Positions 28,370 to 38,706 of a DNA stretch of 64,000 nucleotides are shown piece after piece. A program made the position numbers and the translations under genes. The DNA lies in the NCBI GenBank assembly GCA_934339365.1, contig CAKRHW010000007.1, positions 1 to 64,000 of the forward strand, written 5' to 3'. Position 1 is the first letter of the stretch, and every line of letters starts with the position of its first letter. The notes beneath the pieces were generated by a model. That model did no database searches. It saw only the letters and a list, made by a program, of their open reading frames with translations, and was not told the origin of the DNA. Origin of the DNA: an uncultured Lachnospiraceae bacterium (GTDB lineage Bacteria; Bacillota; Clostridia; Lachnospirales; Lachnospiraceae).

Positions 28370-31300
28370 TCATTGTCTCTTTTTATCAGTTTCCCCCTCT
28401 TCAATCATTTTTTTTAATTTCTCCATACATAATTTTTTTTCTGAAGAATCTAATTGTTCAAAATAATACACGACATCTTCTATTTTTCCTTCACTAAGAA
28501 TTTGATCTGCCTCTTTTTTGATAGCATCTACATCCCTTACAGTTTTTTCTGAAAGATACTCAGGTAAATATTTTACTTTTTCTTTCCACTTATGTATGTT
28601 ATCTCTCGATTTGTTTTCTAATAACAAATTTTCTTTCCGCCAGTCTTCTTCTTTCTGATCTAATTCGTTTAATATTTTTTTTATAACAGATTCTATAATA
28701 CCTTCAGCATCAAAATCCAGTTCTGCGTTTTTATATTCATCTTTTATTTCCTTGGAACATTTATAAAATTGTTCTCTAGAATTCGATACTTCCTTTATTT
28801 TCTTTATATCTTTTATGACAGATTTTAATTTTTTTTGCAGCGAATTAAAATCCTCCTGATCTGTTGATGAAATTCCTTTTTGAAGCACTAAAGTAATTCG
28901 TCCCGATAATTCTTCAAGTCCATCATAATCTTTTAAATCATAAACATCATTCCATATCTCCTCCATATCACTTTTTGTTCTATTCTTCTTCTTCTCTAAT
29001 TTTTCTAACCTGTCAGATAGTGTTTTTACTATTTCTACAGATTCTTTTCCTAAAGAATTTTTATATTTTTCTACACGTTTTTTTAATTCATTTCCCTGTT
29101 TGACTAATTTACATATAACAACATGAGTTGTTATTGAATCTGTATTGCTATTCGCAATAAACTTTTCATAATCTGCTCTCACTTCTTGACGTGATCTGAT
29201 CTCTTCAATATTTTCTAATTCCTGTTCTCTTTTTTTTCTTACAGCTTCTGCATATTTTTGAAAGCCCTGTTCCTTTAATTTTTTTTCAATTTTCTTGTTG
29301 TGATTCTCGAAGGTCTGTATTCTTTCTATGGAGCTGCAATACATATTTGAAAGATAATCATCGATATTTGATGATATCAGGTTTGATAGCTCTTCTTCTC
29401 GTTTCTTTAATTCCTGTCGTGAATCTTCATCATATTGATATCCATTATCATCAAATATTCTGGTTAATGGAATACTTCTCAATTTTTCAAGAGCTACTAG
29501 TGCTTTATATAAATTAAAATTATTATCTCCTAATGCTTCGTCATATTCCTTATCAACTTCACAAATTGATGCTTCCCATTCATTTCTGGCCTTTTTTCCT
29601 GAACTTAAATAAGCTTGAGTCAATAAATATGACTGCTCTAATTCCTCTGGCACTTCATCAACTTTAACCATTTCTTCTAATTGTCTAGAAAGATGATTCA
29701 CTTCTAAAATATTTTTATTTTTTCTTACAATATCAAAAAAACGCATAAATTTCCCTGTAACTGCACCCGCATCTACAAAAACAAGTGTCGTTTTTTTGAT
29801 TGCTTTTATATCAACCTTCTTATCATCTTTTGTGATAATATCATCTTTCCAAATATTAATATTTTTCAGAGTGTCCTCATATTTTACTCTGAGACAATAA
29901 TTTAAATTTGCACATACTACTGCAATCATTAATGTAACTGCTTCTTCACTCATTCCATATGGAGGTTTACAGTAAATATCATAAATTTTCTTACATGTCA
30001 TTTCATGTTTCTCATCAATCTCTTTTACAATTTTTTCATAAATTATCTTTGCATTTTTTTCTTTTGGAGGCATGATTTGACATTTATCATTCATACATTT
30101 CCATGAGGTACCTGAATTAACCGATAAGAGAGATTCAATTCTGTTTCTCATGTCTACAACAAAATTATGTACAGTTGCTTCATTTACAGAATTTGAAAGA
30201 AGAATTTTTAGAAATGAGCAATAATAACTAGATGCTTTCCCACTAATCTTATTATTTTTTGTTACGAAACCATCAAAGAAAAATGGAACTACCTGTGGAT
30301 ATATTTTTTCAAAAACCTGAGTTAAATACGGTGCCATCCGAGAATCTAATTTCTCTATTCCGTTTGAATTGATATGATTTCGTTGTTTTTTTAATACATT
30401 AAACTCATTTTTTAAATTACATTCTGCACTCAAAAAATCTTCATCAAAATGCCTTTTATACTTGATCCTAATATCATCATCCATCCGATCTAATACCATA
30501 TACTCAACCAGACAATCATAAAACCGATTATCTGCATCATTTAAAATCATAAATATAATAGGCATTTCATTCAATGGTTCTATTAGATGTTTCACTTCTT
30601 CAATAAAATCTGGATCGGTATCACGATTTATATATAACCAAATAAGTTTTCCTTTAGGATTTACAACTCCTGTTGCTGCATTCCATTCATCTATATACAT
30701 ATTTATTTTAGCTTTGGATATTTCTTCAATTGGATATAATTCTTGAATAAATTGCCATTCACTCGTTGAAATTTTCTTTTGCATTCCAAAATTTGTTGTT
30801 TGTGTTTCTGTAATCATAGTAAGTTCTTGAATCTTTATACTAGTAATAATGGACTTATCAATCTCTGTATCTGCCATCATTCTCTTTTTCTTTATTTTAA
30901 AATCATGTGCACCATTTGATTCTTCTGTAAAATCAAATACCCCTGCATGCTCATCAAACTCTATTACAGCATATTCATCTTCAAGCCATTTTAACTCCTC
31001 TTTTATCTCTACATCAGACAATCCAGAACATAATGATAATGCACTGATTGCATCTTCATAATTAATCGTTCTAAATCGTAATATACGTAAAATTAAATTT
31101 GCCCGTAATACCATTAGTGAACGTTTTGATAACTTCTCTGCATATTTTTTTAATACATTATCATATTTAATACAATGTTGTGTCTTTTGACGTCCTTCTT
31201 GCTCTGCTGACAACATTTCCGAGTATAAATCTCCCACAATTAATTGTTCCGGCATAATTAACAACGGTTGACTATCTATATCTACATTCTTATTTTCTTC

Positions 31301-32653
31301 AATATAATTACTAATTAATGTTAAAGACGATCGATTTTGCAAATAATCTGAAAGATTTGTCAACATAAAAGTAGAAAGTGGATGCATAGGATAAATTCCT
31401 TCTACAATCACTTTTCGAAACATATTGTAATCTCTCCACATTCCTTTTGTTACTAACCACTTATTCATTTGCTGAAAAATATTTTTCCACTCTTCCTCTT
31501 TCGTATTCTGCCATTTGACAATAATATTCTGAAAGGCATCCATATCTTTTCTTTGAATTAAATTAGCAAAAACTGTTTCAAGATTCGAAGTAATATAGTA
31601 TTTATCTGATTGATCAAATCGTCCAATATAACGTGACACATTTTTGGTTTGATCTACTGTCTCAAGATATTGTCTTATATCTCTTTGGATGAAATTAATT
31701 ACATGAAGATATCCTTCTACATTTTGAGTTTTTTGTGTCAATTCAAAAATCTGTTGCAATCCTGATTCACCTGATTTTGCCGGATTAACACCCGCTGTAT
31801 ATTCTAAATATCTTCCAAATTCATCAAACAACAAAATAATATGATCAAACATTCCATTCATACCACAATATTCTGAAACTAACATTTCTAAAATAGTTGC
31901 AGCTGACAGACCTTCATCCCATCGAATTTCCTGTCCATTTATTTCTCGATATACATCATTTACAATTTCAAATTCTTCTTCTCCTGCTAATATCTTATCA
32001 TGTATGCGTTTCAGCAAATGCTCACCCGATAATTCGATTCCACGCTTGTATGCTGCCTGTTCAAATAAATCCAATAATTTTTCTGCATTTATCTCAAAAA
32101 ATCTTTCTGCTGTTTCAATTGCTCTATTTAATTTACGTAATTTATCATCTGGCAATCCATATAATTTTAAACTTTTTTGTGCTGCCTTCAAAATTTCTGA
32201 ATGAAGATTAAAATCACGCATTCCGTTAATTACCATAACAAAATTACGTCCACTCAGTAGCTCGTAAATTCTATCCGCTGCATCGGAATCAATATTACGA
32301 ATATTACTTAATATTTTTTCAAAAGTATCATTCATATAGTTTTTGCCAGAAAATAACTGTGCCATTGTAACTGCTAAATGAGATTTTCCTGTTCCATAAT
32401 CAGCTATTGCTAAAGACAAAGCATTCGATCTATCATCATTTAATTTACTTACCAACTCTTCCACTAGGCTTATTGTATCAATTCTTTTTTTACTTTCTGT
32501 CCCTTGTTCCTCAATACCAAAATATTTTTTTCCATGAAACACAAAATTTTCAGCTACCTTAGCAGCTCTATCAGGCGTATAGAACCAATCTGCCTGTACA
32601 GCACCTTCAAAATACAAATCTTTTCTAAATTTTAATATTTCTCCTAGCTTCAT
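28370..32653 (-). CDS. Large P-loop ATPase, second SspC-like protein of the phosphorothioation operon
   Basis: A 1427-residue ATPase. Walker A ADYGTGKSHLAV lies near residue 85 and Walker B IILLFDEFGRYLE near 272. The C-terminal third (about 1050-1427) is charged and largely coiled coil. The region after Walker B (LFDEFGRYLEYTAG...LQQIFELTQK) lines up with the same region of the SspC-like protein encoded at 43.1 kb (VFDEFSKYIEGHKK...LQNMCELCNK). The two are therefore inferred to be distant paralogues, each preceded by a DUF4007-type gene. Last gene of the operon; codons are strongly AT-rich. Role is inferred as an effector or accessory ATPase; a BrxC/PglY-like label is a less likely alternative. 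Confidence 0.75.
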   Translation of the reverse strand: MKLGEILKFRKDLYFEGAVQADWFYTPDRAAKVAENFVFHGKKYFGIEEQGTESKKRIDTISLVEELVSKLNDDRSNALSLAIADYGTGKSHLAVTMAQLFSGKNYMNDTFEKILSNIRNIDSDAADRIYELLSGRNFVMVINGMRDFNLHSEILKAAQKSLKLYGLPDDKLRKLNRAIETAERFFEINAEKLLDLFEQAAYKRGIELSGEHLLKRIHDKILAGEEEFEIVNDVYREINGQEIRWDEGLSAATILEMLVSEYCGMNGMFDHIILLFDEFGRYLEYTAGVNPAKSGESGLQQIFELTQKTQNVEGYLHVINFIQRDIRQYLETVDQTKNVSRYIGRFDQSDKYYITSNLETVFANLIQRKDMDAFQNIIVKWQNTKEEEWKNIFQQMNKWLVTKGMWRDYNMFRKVIVEGIYPMHPLSTFMLTNLSDYLQNRSSLTLISNYIEENKNVDIDSQPLLIMPEQLIVGDLYSEMLSAEQEGRQKTQHCIKYDNVLKKYAEKLSKRSLMVLRANLILRILRFRTINYEDAISALSLCSGLSDVEIKEELKWLEDEYAVIEFDEHAGVFDFTEESNGAHDFKIKKKRMMADTEIDKSIITSIKIQELTMITETQTTNFGMQKKISTSEWQFIQELYPIEEISKAKINMYIDEWNAATGVVNPKGKLIWLYINRDTDPDFIEEVKHLIEPLNEMPIIFMILNDADNRFYDCLVEYMVLDRMDDDIRIKYKRHFDEDFLSAECNLKNEFNVLKKQRNHINSNGIEKLDSRMAPYLTQVFEKIYPQVVPFFFDGFVTKNNKISGKASSYYCSFLKILLSNSVNEATVHNFVVDMRNRIESLLSVNSGTSWKCMNDKCQIMPPKEKNAKIIYEKIVKEIDEKHEMTCKKIYDIYCKPPYGMSEEAVTLMIAVVCANLNYCLRVKYEDTLKNINIWKDDIITKDDKKVDIKAIKKTTLVFVDAGAVTGKFMRFFDIVRKNKNILEVNHLSRQLEEMVKVDEVPEELEQSYLLTQAYLSSGKKARNEWEASICEVDKEYDEALGDNNFNLYKALVALEKLRSIPLTRIFDDNGYQYDEDSRQELKKREEELSNLISSNIDDYLSNMYCSSIERIQTFENHNKKIEKKLKEQGFQKYAEAVRKKREQELENIEEIRSRQEVRADYEKFIANSNTDSITTHVVICKLVKQGNELKKRVEKYKNSLGKESVEIVKTLSDRLEKLEKKKNRTKSDMEEIWNDVYDLKDYDGLEELSGRITLVLQKGISSTDQEDFNSLQKKLKSVIKDIKKIKEVSNSREQFYKCSKEIKDEYKNAELDFDAEGIIESVIKKILNELDQKEEDWRKENLLLENKSRDNIHKWKEKVKYLPEYLSEKTVRDVDAIKKEADQILSEGKIEDVVYYFEQLDSSEKKLCMEKLKKMIEEGETDKKRQ

Positions 32654-32666
32654 AAGTACCCCTTTC

Positions 32667-33488
32667 CTAGCATAATTCGCTATATAATTTTTTCAAAATA
32701 TGTTCCTTCTCAACAAGTCTTAATATTGTATATGGCATTAGTTGTCGATTTAATCGAATAAATCCTTTATCAGATAAATGTTCTAAAATTTCATATTCTT
32801 CTTGTTTTGTCCATCCAAATGTTTTTTCAAATTGAAGCTCATCTAGCTGAATAGAAGAGATTTCTTGTTGATTTTCAAATTTTTCATCCCAATATTCGAA
32901 TAATATGTAAGCATATACATAAATAAAATCTTGATTAAATGATGCTTTCAAAAGTTGAATCTTATCATCACTGACAGAAAGAATCCCAATATCAAAAAAC
33001 ATTTTTTCATAAGAACGAAAAAAAGGAGTTAATGTTTTCATCGTTACTTTCGTATTAAACCTCTGCTCTACTTCTCTCATTAAAAGATCCTTTTTTATAG
33101 TAGAATGATATTGTGGCAAAATCTCATGAAAAATAACATGCCAGACATCTGCCCCATTTTTCTTTCTTACAATCATTGCATGACATAATAAAAGCGATAA
33201 AGGTTCCTGTAAACCAAAATCTTCTTGCAAAATAAGTTCTCCTAATTTTGTCTTCTTTAATAAATATTTCTTTTCTTTTTTTTCGAAATCAATCAAACCC
33301 ATATATTTTGCATACCATATATGTGGTATTACTTTTCCGCTAATTCCTCCATTAGGAATTCCTGTATCTGCAGATATCTCCTGCACACTTAGATATTCAT
33401 CTCTATCGGATATATCTAAAATTGCACTAATATATTGCTTTTCTGGCATAAAGCCCCAATGAAAATTAATTCTTTTTTTTTTTTCCAA
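32667..33488 (-). CDS. DUF4007-like protein, second SspB-like protein of the operon
   Basis: A protein of about 273 residues. Its order of segments follows the DUF4007 protein at 46.8 kb: an N-terminal FHWGFMPEKQYISAIL against GHETFFIREGWLTKAL, and TKLGELILQEDFGLQEPLSL against TELGECILVHDPYFEQVFSL. The relation is divergent and inferred by eye. I chose a TTG start, 4 bases after the dptH stop and preceded by GAGAGGAG at 9 bases; an ATG 33 bases upstream overlaps dptH. Codons 2-6 contain a run of twelve A. Known SspB proteins with DUF4007 nick DNA during phosphorothioation; whether this one does is unknown. Confidence 0.7.
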   Translation of the reverse strand: MEKKKRINFHWGFMPEKQYISAILDISDRDEYLSVQEISADTGIPNGGISGKVIPHIWYAKYMGLIDFEKKEKKYLLKKTKLGELILQEDFGLQEPLSLLLCHAMIVRKKNGADVWHVIFHEILPQYHSTIKKDLLMREVEQRFNTKVTMKTLTPFFRSYEKMFFDIGILSVSDDKIQLLKASFNQDFIYVYAYILFEYWDEKFENQQEISSIQLDELQFEKTFGWTKQEEYEILEHLSDKGFIRLNRQLMPYTILRLVEKEHILKKLYSELC

Positions 33489-33492
33489 ACTG

Positions 33493-36400
33493 CTATCTCC
33501 TCTCACTAAATGGCATGACATTTGTAATTACCGGCTTTACTTTTCCTAATTTCCCATCTGGTTTTACTCTGTCACCTACTACAATACATTGCCCCTTTTC
33601 TAATCCGTTTAATGCTGTTAACCACATATTTCCATCCATCGGATCAAGTTGTTTAGACATTTTTACAACTTCACTTTCTGTAGGCTTAAAATATAATTTA
33701 AATGATGCATTCATTAATCTAGTTACCTCTTCATCATCTAAAACCTTTAGTGATTGCGTTGCGTACCAGGCAGACCATCCAAATTTTCTCCCTTCAGTTA
33801 ATATTTTACAACTTGGTGACTTACTTTTATGTGATAAATTCTGTGCCTCATCTAAAACAACCACAAATGGTTTATCTTTATTTCCATTTTTTATTGAGTA
33901 ATACCATAAGTCCCATAGCATTAATTCTGTAATAATTACCTGCATATCTCTATCAATTGATGTTAGCTGAAATATCATTGCCTTTGATTCATTCGAATAA
34001 ATAACATCCTTCCAATCAAAATCACTATCCTCTTCAAATTCAATTCCATAAAAAAATGGCTTCATCTTTGTTATAACAGACTGTGCAGATTTATTTTCTT
34101 GTTTTTGAATTTCTAATTCCTTTTGAAAATATTGCATATTCATCTTATCTTTATATTTTTTTAACCCAATCCGCACAGCTTCAAAAATTGCCGCTGCCTG
34201 TTGATCTCCAAACTTATATACGTGTGTCATTATATTAGAAAATCTTGCCGCTATATCCGAATCTTTTTCTGGATAATTTTCACCATCAAATTCAATATAT
34301 TGTCTTTTGAATGGATTTATCGGAACATTTTGAAATTTGACAACTCTTTCCTGTATATGATTACCCATTTTTTGAACAAATTCTTTTTTTAGCTGGCTTT
34401 TTCGAAATCCTTCTGTATAATCAAAAATTACAGAAGAAATCTGGCTTTTTGACAACTCGTATAACATACTTTGTATTGCATATGTCTTTCCCTGTCCTGA
34501 AGTACCGGTAATAAGCAGATGCCTGTTTGCAAGTTTCTCATTTCCAAACTCCCAATAAACCTTATTTTTTATTTTATCTTTACCAATTAATACCCTAGTT
34601 TTTTCTAATGATGTCTTTTCTTCATTATCATCCATTGATTCCTCTACTACCTTATCTTCTTCTATTCCTATATCTTCCTTTATTTCCTCCTCTTCACTCT
34701 TATAAACATCTCGTTTTTCTTTTGTTTCTTCATCAAAAGTGAATTCTTTAGATATATCATGTTCTTCTTTTATTGATAGCTTTTCTATTTCATCCTGAAT
34801 TTCTTTTTCCCTTTCCTTTATCTGTTCTTCTTGTTTTTCTTCATCCTCTAAACTTTCATCCTCAATATTGATATATTTCACATCATCTATTTCTTTTTGC
34901 AACAATAACTTCTGAATGTATGTTTGTGGAATATCATAGAATTGAATACCATCTTGTCCTGTTTCAGATATAATTTTTTCATCCCCCTCCATATCCAACC
35001 AAAATCCAAATATTTTTCCATTCCATTCCATCTCAAATTCTCCAGATAATATAGCTCTCAATTTTGAACTTAATTCTGCATACTCTCTGGTATTATCACT
35101 AAAGGTAACTTGTGCAAATGCTAATGCACGATAAAGTTGAGCATACCAGTATCTTCTTTTTATTGATTTCGATTCTGCATTAAATATATCCGATAATCTT
35201 TTTATTCCATGACTTACTTGCTCAATTGCATGTTCTTTATGATTCCTTTCATTTTCTCTACTAGCAATCTTACATTCAACAACCGTTGCCTTAATTTTTA
35301 ATTTTTCGTCTTTTAATGTATTTACCTGCAATATAAGAAAATCTGGTCTAGACTTAGTATCGTCTTCATCTTTTCCCATCTTTCCATTAAACCAATGTTT
35401 ATATGAATCAAGATGAATCACTATTTTTAATGCGTGATTTATTTCTGATTCCTTTTCAATGAAAGAAGTTAAAATATATGCCATAAATTCATTTATGTTA
35501 TGATCTTTTTGATTAATCGCTGACAATAAACTAATTCCATCGAGTTCACTGGCTTCTTTTAAACATAAATTTGCTGCTCGATTAATTTCTGTATTTTCCC
35601 AATGAAACAATTGATATAAACGTGCCTCTAATTTTTTCTTGATTGTCTCTACTATTGATTTTCTTGCTGTAACAGTCAAATTATATTGACCATATAATCC
35701 TTTACCGGTACTGAATCCAATAATAGAATATTCATCCTTATGTTCTTCATCATTTCGTAAAACTGCACCATCCATTCCACTATCAATACACACAACCCAG
35801 TATGCTTTTTCATGTAACAAATAAACCAGTTCTTGTGCATCATGATTAATTCCAACTTCTCGTACTGCAATAAATTTTTCACTTGGAATTGTTTCTAAGT
35901 TATTTCGATACCTTACAACTTGTGTATGTATATAAGCTCCCTTAAACTGAGGTTGTGATAATTCGATACATCTTTTCACATTGATTGAAGTATCTGAAAC
36001 AGGAACTGGTTTATAGATAATAGGAAATCTACATTGATCAATATCTAATTTAGCCGCGCCGCTTTCTCTTATAAAATGCAAATTATTTACCTTTAATAAA
36101 TCCATAACAAAAACAATATCATTATTTCCATTTATTAAATTTTTAATGTCCTGATTTTTATTCCACTCATTTAAATATGTTTTAATTGTAACATTCGCAT
36201 CCTGAGAAAAACATTCATCCATCCAATATGCCAAATAATTTCTTCCACCTTTATTTTCTGGTTTCACTAAAATCCTAATATTAAGATTAATTTTTTCATC
36301 TGCACCCTCTTTTTTTACTGTTTCAATAAATTTATATATAGATGCAATTATCGGTTGTAAATCAGATGGATCAATAAAAACAATACTTAAATTTTTATAA

Positions 36401-38706
36401 GCATCCGAAAATGCTTTTAAATAATCTATTAGAACTCCATAAATCATTTTTGCATTTTCACTCATTTTTTTATTTTCATTAAGATCAAAATCATCATCAA
36501 AAATTGCATCTTTATGAATCATATCCTTTAATCGACTGTTATTTTCAATATCATTCCTACCATATATTGAAAATGCTCCAAAAGAATTTTTAGTACCAAA
36601 ATACTGTTGTCCATATGAAGGGAAAATATCTAATGTACTCTGCAACATACTCATTTGTGATAAATTATCTATTAAATCATTTATTTTTGAAGTATTTACT
36701 CCTATTTTTTTCTGATCCCACCATTCTTTGCATCCATCCAGAAAAAATATTTTCTGATCATTTATTTTTTCTAATGTGGCAGGATGCCATGCTGGCACAA
36801 GACAACATTTCACTGTATTCTCATCCGATAAAACCTGGATATCCATTTCAATATTAAACGCATGTATATATGCATCTAATATCCATTGCTGATTCTCTGG
36901 AAAGCTTTGTTTTACTAAATCTTCTCCTAGTTTTGTATAAGCATCTACTACATCAATCAATGCTGACTTTGCTTCACAAATACATGCATAAAATCCTTTA
37001 TTAGCCACTTTACAAATAAATTGTTTAAATTTTTTACCTACATCAATAAATTTTGCTGATATAAATTTCATTTCTTCTGACACATGATTTGCAACATACT
37101 CTGACAGATTATAATCAAGTTTTAAATCACTTTCATCATACAAGTCAAAAAATTCTTCTTCGCTTTTTGCAAAAAACAAAGAATTTAATTTATTAATGAT
37201 TCCTATTGGAATATAAGTTTCTTCTGAATAATCTATAATTTCTTGAGAACATATATCTGAAAAATTATGCAGCCATGCATCTGTTCCATTAAATTTCCAT
37301 TGAAATGACTGCTTTATTTTTCTTCTTCCTTCTTTAATAAAATTTCCTTCTGAATCTTTACAATTGATATTGAACTCTATCTTGTTAATTTTTTTATTTG
37401 CCCCTGCTGCTTTTACAATTCCACTATCTATATTCTTTATCGCACTATCCGGTTCAAAAATATCTGCATTTTTACAAACAATGTCAATAACTGTATCATT
37501 TACATCCCACATGCTTCGATTTAAAAAATCTAAAATACCATTTGTATGCCGACATATTGTAAGCCACGTATCTATCAATTGTTTTTTTTCTTCCGTACTT
37601 TCAATCTCTGAATACATACATACAATTTCAGCTTGTACAATTTCAAATTCCACAGTTTCAACTTCTATATTTAATTCTTTTATTTTACATAACATTTGAA
37701 GTAAAGCATTGGTAAATACTTCTAATGGTTCTCCCCAAATAACCGGAGTACTCGTTTTCTCTTTTTTTTCTTTTTCTATCTTTAAGCCTAAGACTGACTC
37801 AACAATTTCGAAATCAGTATCTAACAATCTATTTTTGTACTCTTCAATATTTTCCCCTCTTATATAAGCAAGAAGAATTTTTGAAAATTCTTCGTAATTT
37901 GTAATATTTTGTTCTTTCCATCCATCCCAAATAGAAGAAAATTCACATTTGTTTTCTTCATATGTACGTAGTTGTTCCTGATATTGTTTATATTTTCCAA
38001 CTGATATTGTTTTAAATATCTGTCTATTTATAAAATTGTACTCTGCTCTTAAAATATTTTTTTTTGATGTCAAACTGCTTAACGGTGGCTTTCTTTTGGG
38101 AAGTCCCCATAATGGTAAAGAAGCAAAAAATAATTCTAAAAAGTCTTTAATTATAGTTATCTGTTCTGCCCATTGATCTAAAATATTACTTAATTTACAA
38201 ATATCAATTGGTTCAAATTCAAATAAATCCTTAAATACTTTATTTACAATGTTCTGATCTGATTGACTAAAATTTATTCTTCCTGCAAAAACATCATAAT
38301 ACTTACCTTTTAAATCATTTACTAATATATCAGGTGTGATTGTATAACAATTTAACAGACCGCCTTTATCTTCTTCATCTTCTGTTCCTAGTAATATTAA
38401 AACCTGCTTATCATGTAAGTTTCTATAATGTGTAATACTCTCTGCATCAGCAATCCAATGATTTTGTTCCATTGCCTGCAAGCTAGTAGTATCACCTGTT
38501 GACTTTTGAAAGTATAACCATCTATTTTTAGCAAGCTTTATTTTAACTGATAAGCCTTTCTTTTCTAATTCCTCTGTAAGATTTCGTGCAATTGCTTCAT
38601 ATATTTTTATATCCTCAAAGCTATCGATTCTTACCATCATTTCTCCATTTTGATCTGGAGCATTATTTTTTATCATCTCAACAATTGTATTGACAATATA
38701 TCTCAT
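33493..38706 (-). CDS. dptH: DptH-like restriction ATPase with PD-(D/E)XK-like motif
   Basis: A 1737-residue protein. The C-terminal HerA/FtsK-type ATPase has Walker A ITGTSGQGKTYA (near 1402), Walker B FVVVLDEAQNL (near 1613) and the sensor stretch WYATQSLKVL. An acidic, low-complexity linker (about 1285-1385) separates it from the central part, which contains RPDFLIL...ATVVECKI (about 1117-1146), the spacing expected of a PD-(D/E)XK nuclease. Established DptH/DndH acts in phosphorothioation-dependent restriction of unmodified DNA with DptF and DptG. Start overlaps dptG by 4 bases (ATGA). Confidence 0.85.
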   Translation of the reverse strand: MRYIVNTIVEMIKNNAPDQNGEMMVRIDSFEDIKIYEAIARNLTEELEKKGLSVKIKLAKNRWLYFQKSTGDTTSLQAMEQNHWIADAESITHYRNLHDKQVLILLGTEDEEDKGGLLNCYTITPDILVNDLKGKYYDVFAGRINFSQSDQNIVNKVFKDLFEFEPIDICKLSNILDQWAEQITIIKDFLELFFASLPLWGLPKRKPPLSSLTSKKNILRAEYNFINRQIFKTISVGKYKQYQEQLRTYEENKCEFSSIWDGWKEQNITNYEEFSKILLAYIRGENIEEYKNRLLDTDFEIVESVLGLKIEKEKKEKTSTPVIWGEPLEVFTNALLQMLCKIKELNIEVETVEFEIVQAEIVCMYSEIESTEEKKQLIDTWLTICRHTNGILDFLNRSMWDVNDTVIDIVCKNADIFEPDSAIKNIDSGIVKAAGANKKINKIEFNINCKDSEGNFIKEGRRKIKQSFQWKFNGTDAWLHNFSDICSQEIIDYSEETYIPIGIINKLNSLFFAKSEEEFFDLYDESDLKLDYNLSEYVANHVSEEMKFISAKFIDVGKKFKQFICKVANKGFYACICEAKSALIDVVDAYTKLGEDLVKQSFPENQQWILDAYIHAFNIEMDIQVLSDENTVKCCLVPAWHPATLEKINDQKIFFLDGCKEWWDQKKIGVNTSKINDLIDNLSQMSMLQSTLDIFPSYGQQYFGTKNSFGAFSIYGRNDIENNSRLKDMIHKDAIFDDDFDLNENKKMSENAKMIYGVLIDYLKAFSDAYKNLSIVFIDPSDLQPIIASIYKFIETVKKEGADEKINLNIRILVKPENKGGRNYLAYWMDECFSQDANVTIKTYLNEWNKNQDIKNLINGNNDIVFVMDLLKVNNLHFIRESGAAKLDIDQCRFPIIYKPVPVSDTSINVKRCIELSQPQFKGAYIHTQVVRYRNNLETIPSEKFIAVREVGINHDAQELVYLLHEKAYWVVCIDSGMDGAVLRNDEEHKDEYSIIGFSTGKGLYGQYNLTVTARKSIVETIKKKLEARLYQLFHWENTEINRAANLCLKEASELDGISLLSAINQKDHNINEFMAYILTSFIEKESEINHALKIVIHLDSYKHWFNGKMGKDEDDTKSRPDFLILQVNTLKDEKLKIKATVVECKIASRENERNHKEHAIEQVSHGIKRLSDIFNAESKSIKRRYWYAQLYRALAFAQVTFSDNTREYAELSSKLRAILSGEFEMEWNGKIFGFWLDMEGDEKIISETGQDGIQFYDIPQTYIQKLLLQKEIDDVKYINIEDESLEDEEKQEEQIKEREKEIQDEIEKLSIKEEHDISKEFTFDEETKEKRDVYKSEEEEIKEDIGIEEDKVVEESMDDNEEKTSLEKTRVLIGKDKIKNKVYWEFGNEKLANRHLLITGTSGQGKTYAIQSMLYELSKSQISSVIFDYTEGFRKSQLKKEFVQKMGNHIQERVVKFQNVPINPFKRQYIEFDGENYPEKDSDIAARFSNIMTHVYKFGDQQAAAIFEAVRIGLKKYKDKMNMQYFQKELEIQKQENKSAQSVITKMKPFFYGIEFEEDSDFDWKDVIYSNESKAMIFQLTSIDRDMQVIITELMLWDLWYYSIKNGNKDKPFVVVLDEAQNLSHKSKSPSCKILTEGRKFGWSAWYATQSLKVLDDEEVTRLMNASFKLYFKPTESEVVKMSKQLDPMDGNMWLTALNGLEKGQCIVVGDRVKPDGKLGKVKPVITNVMPFSERR

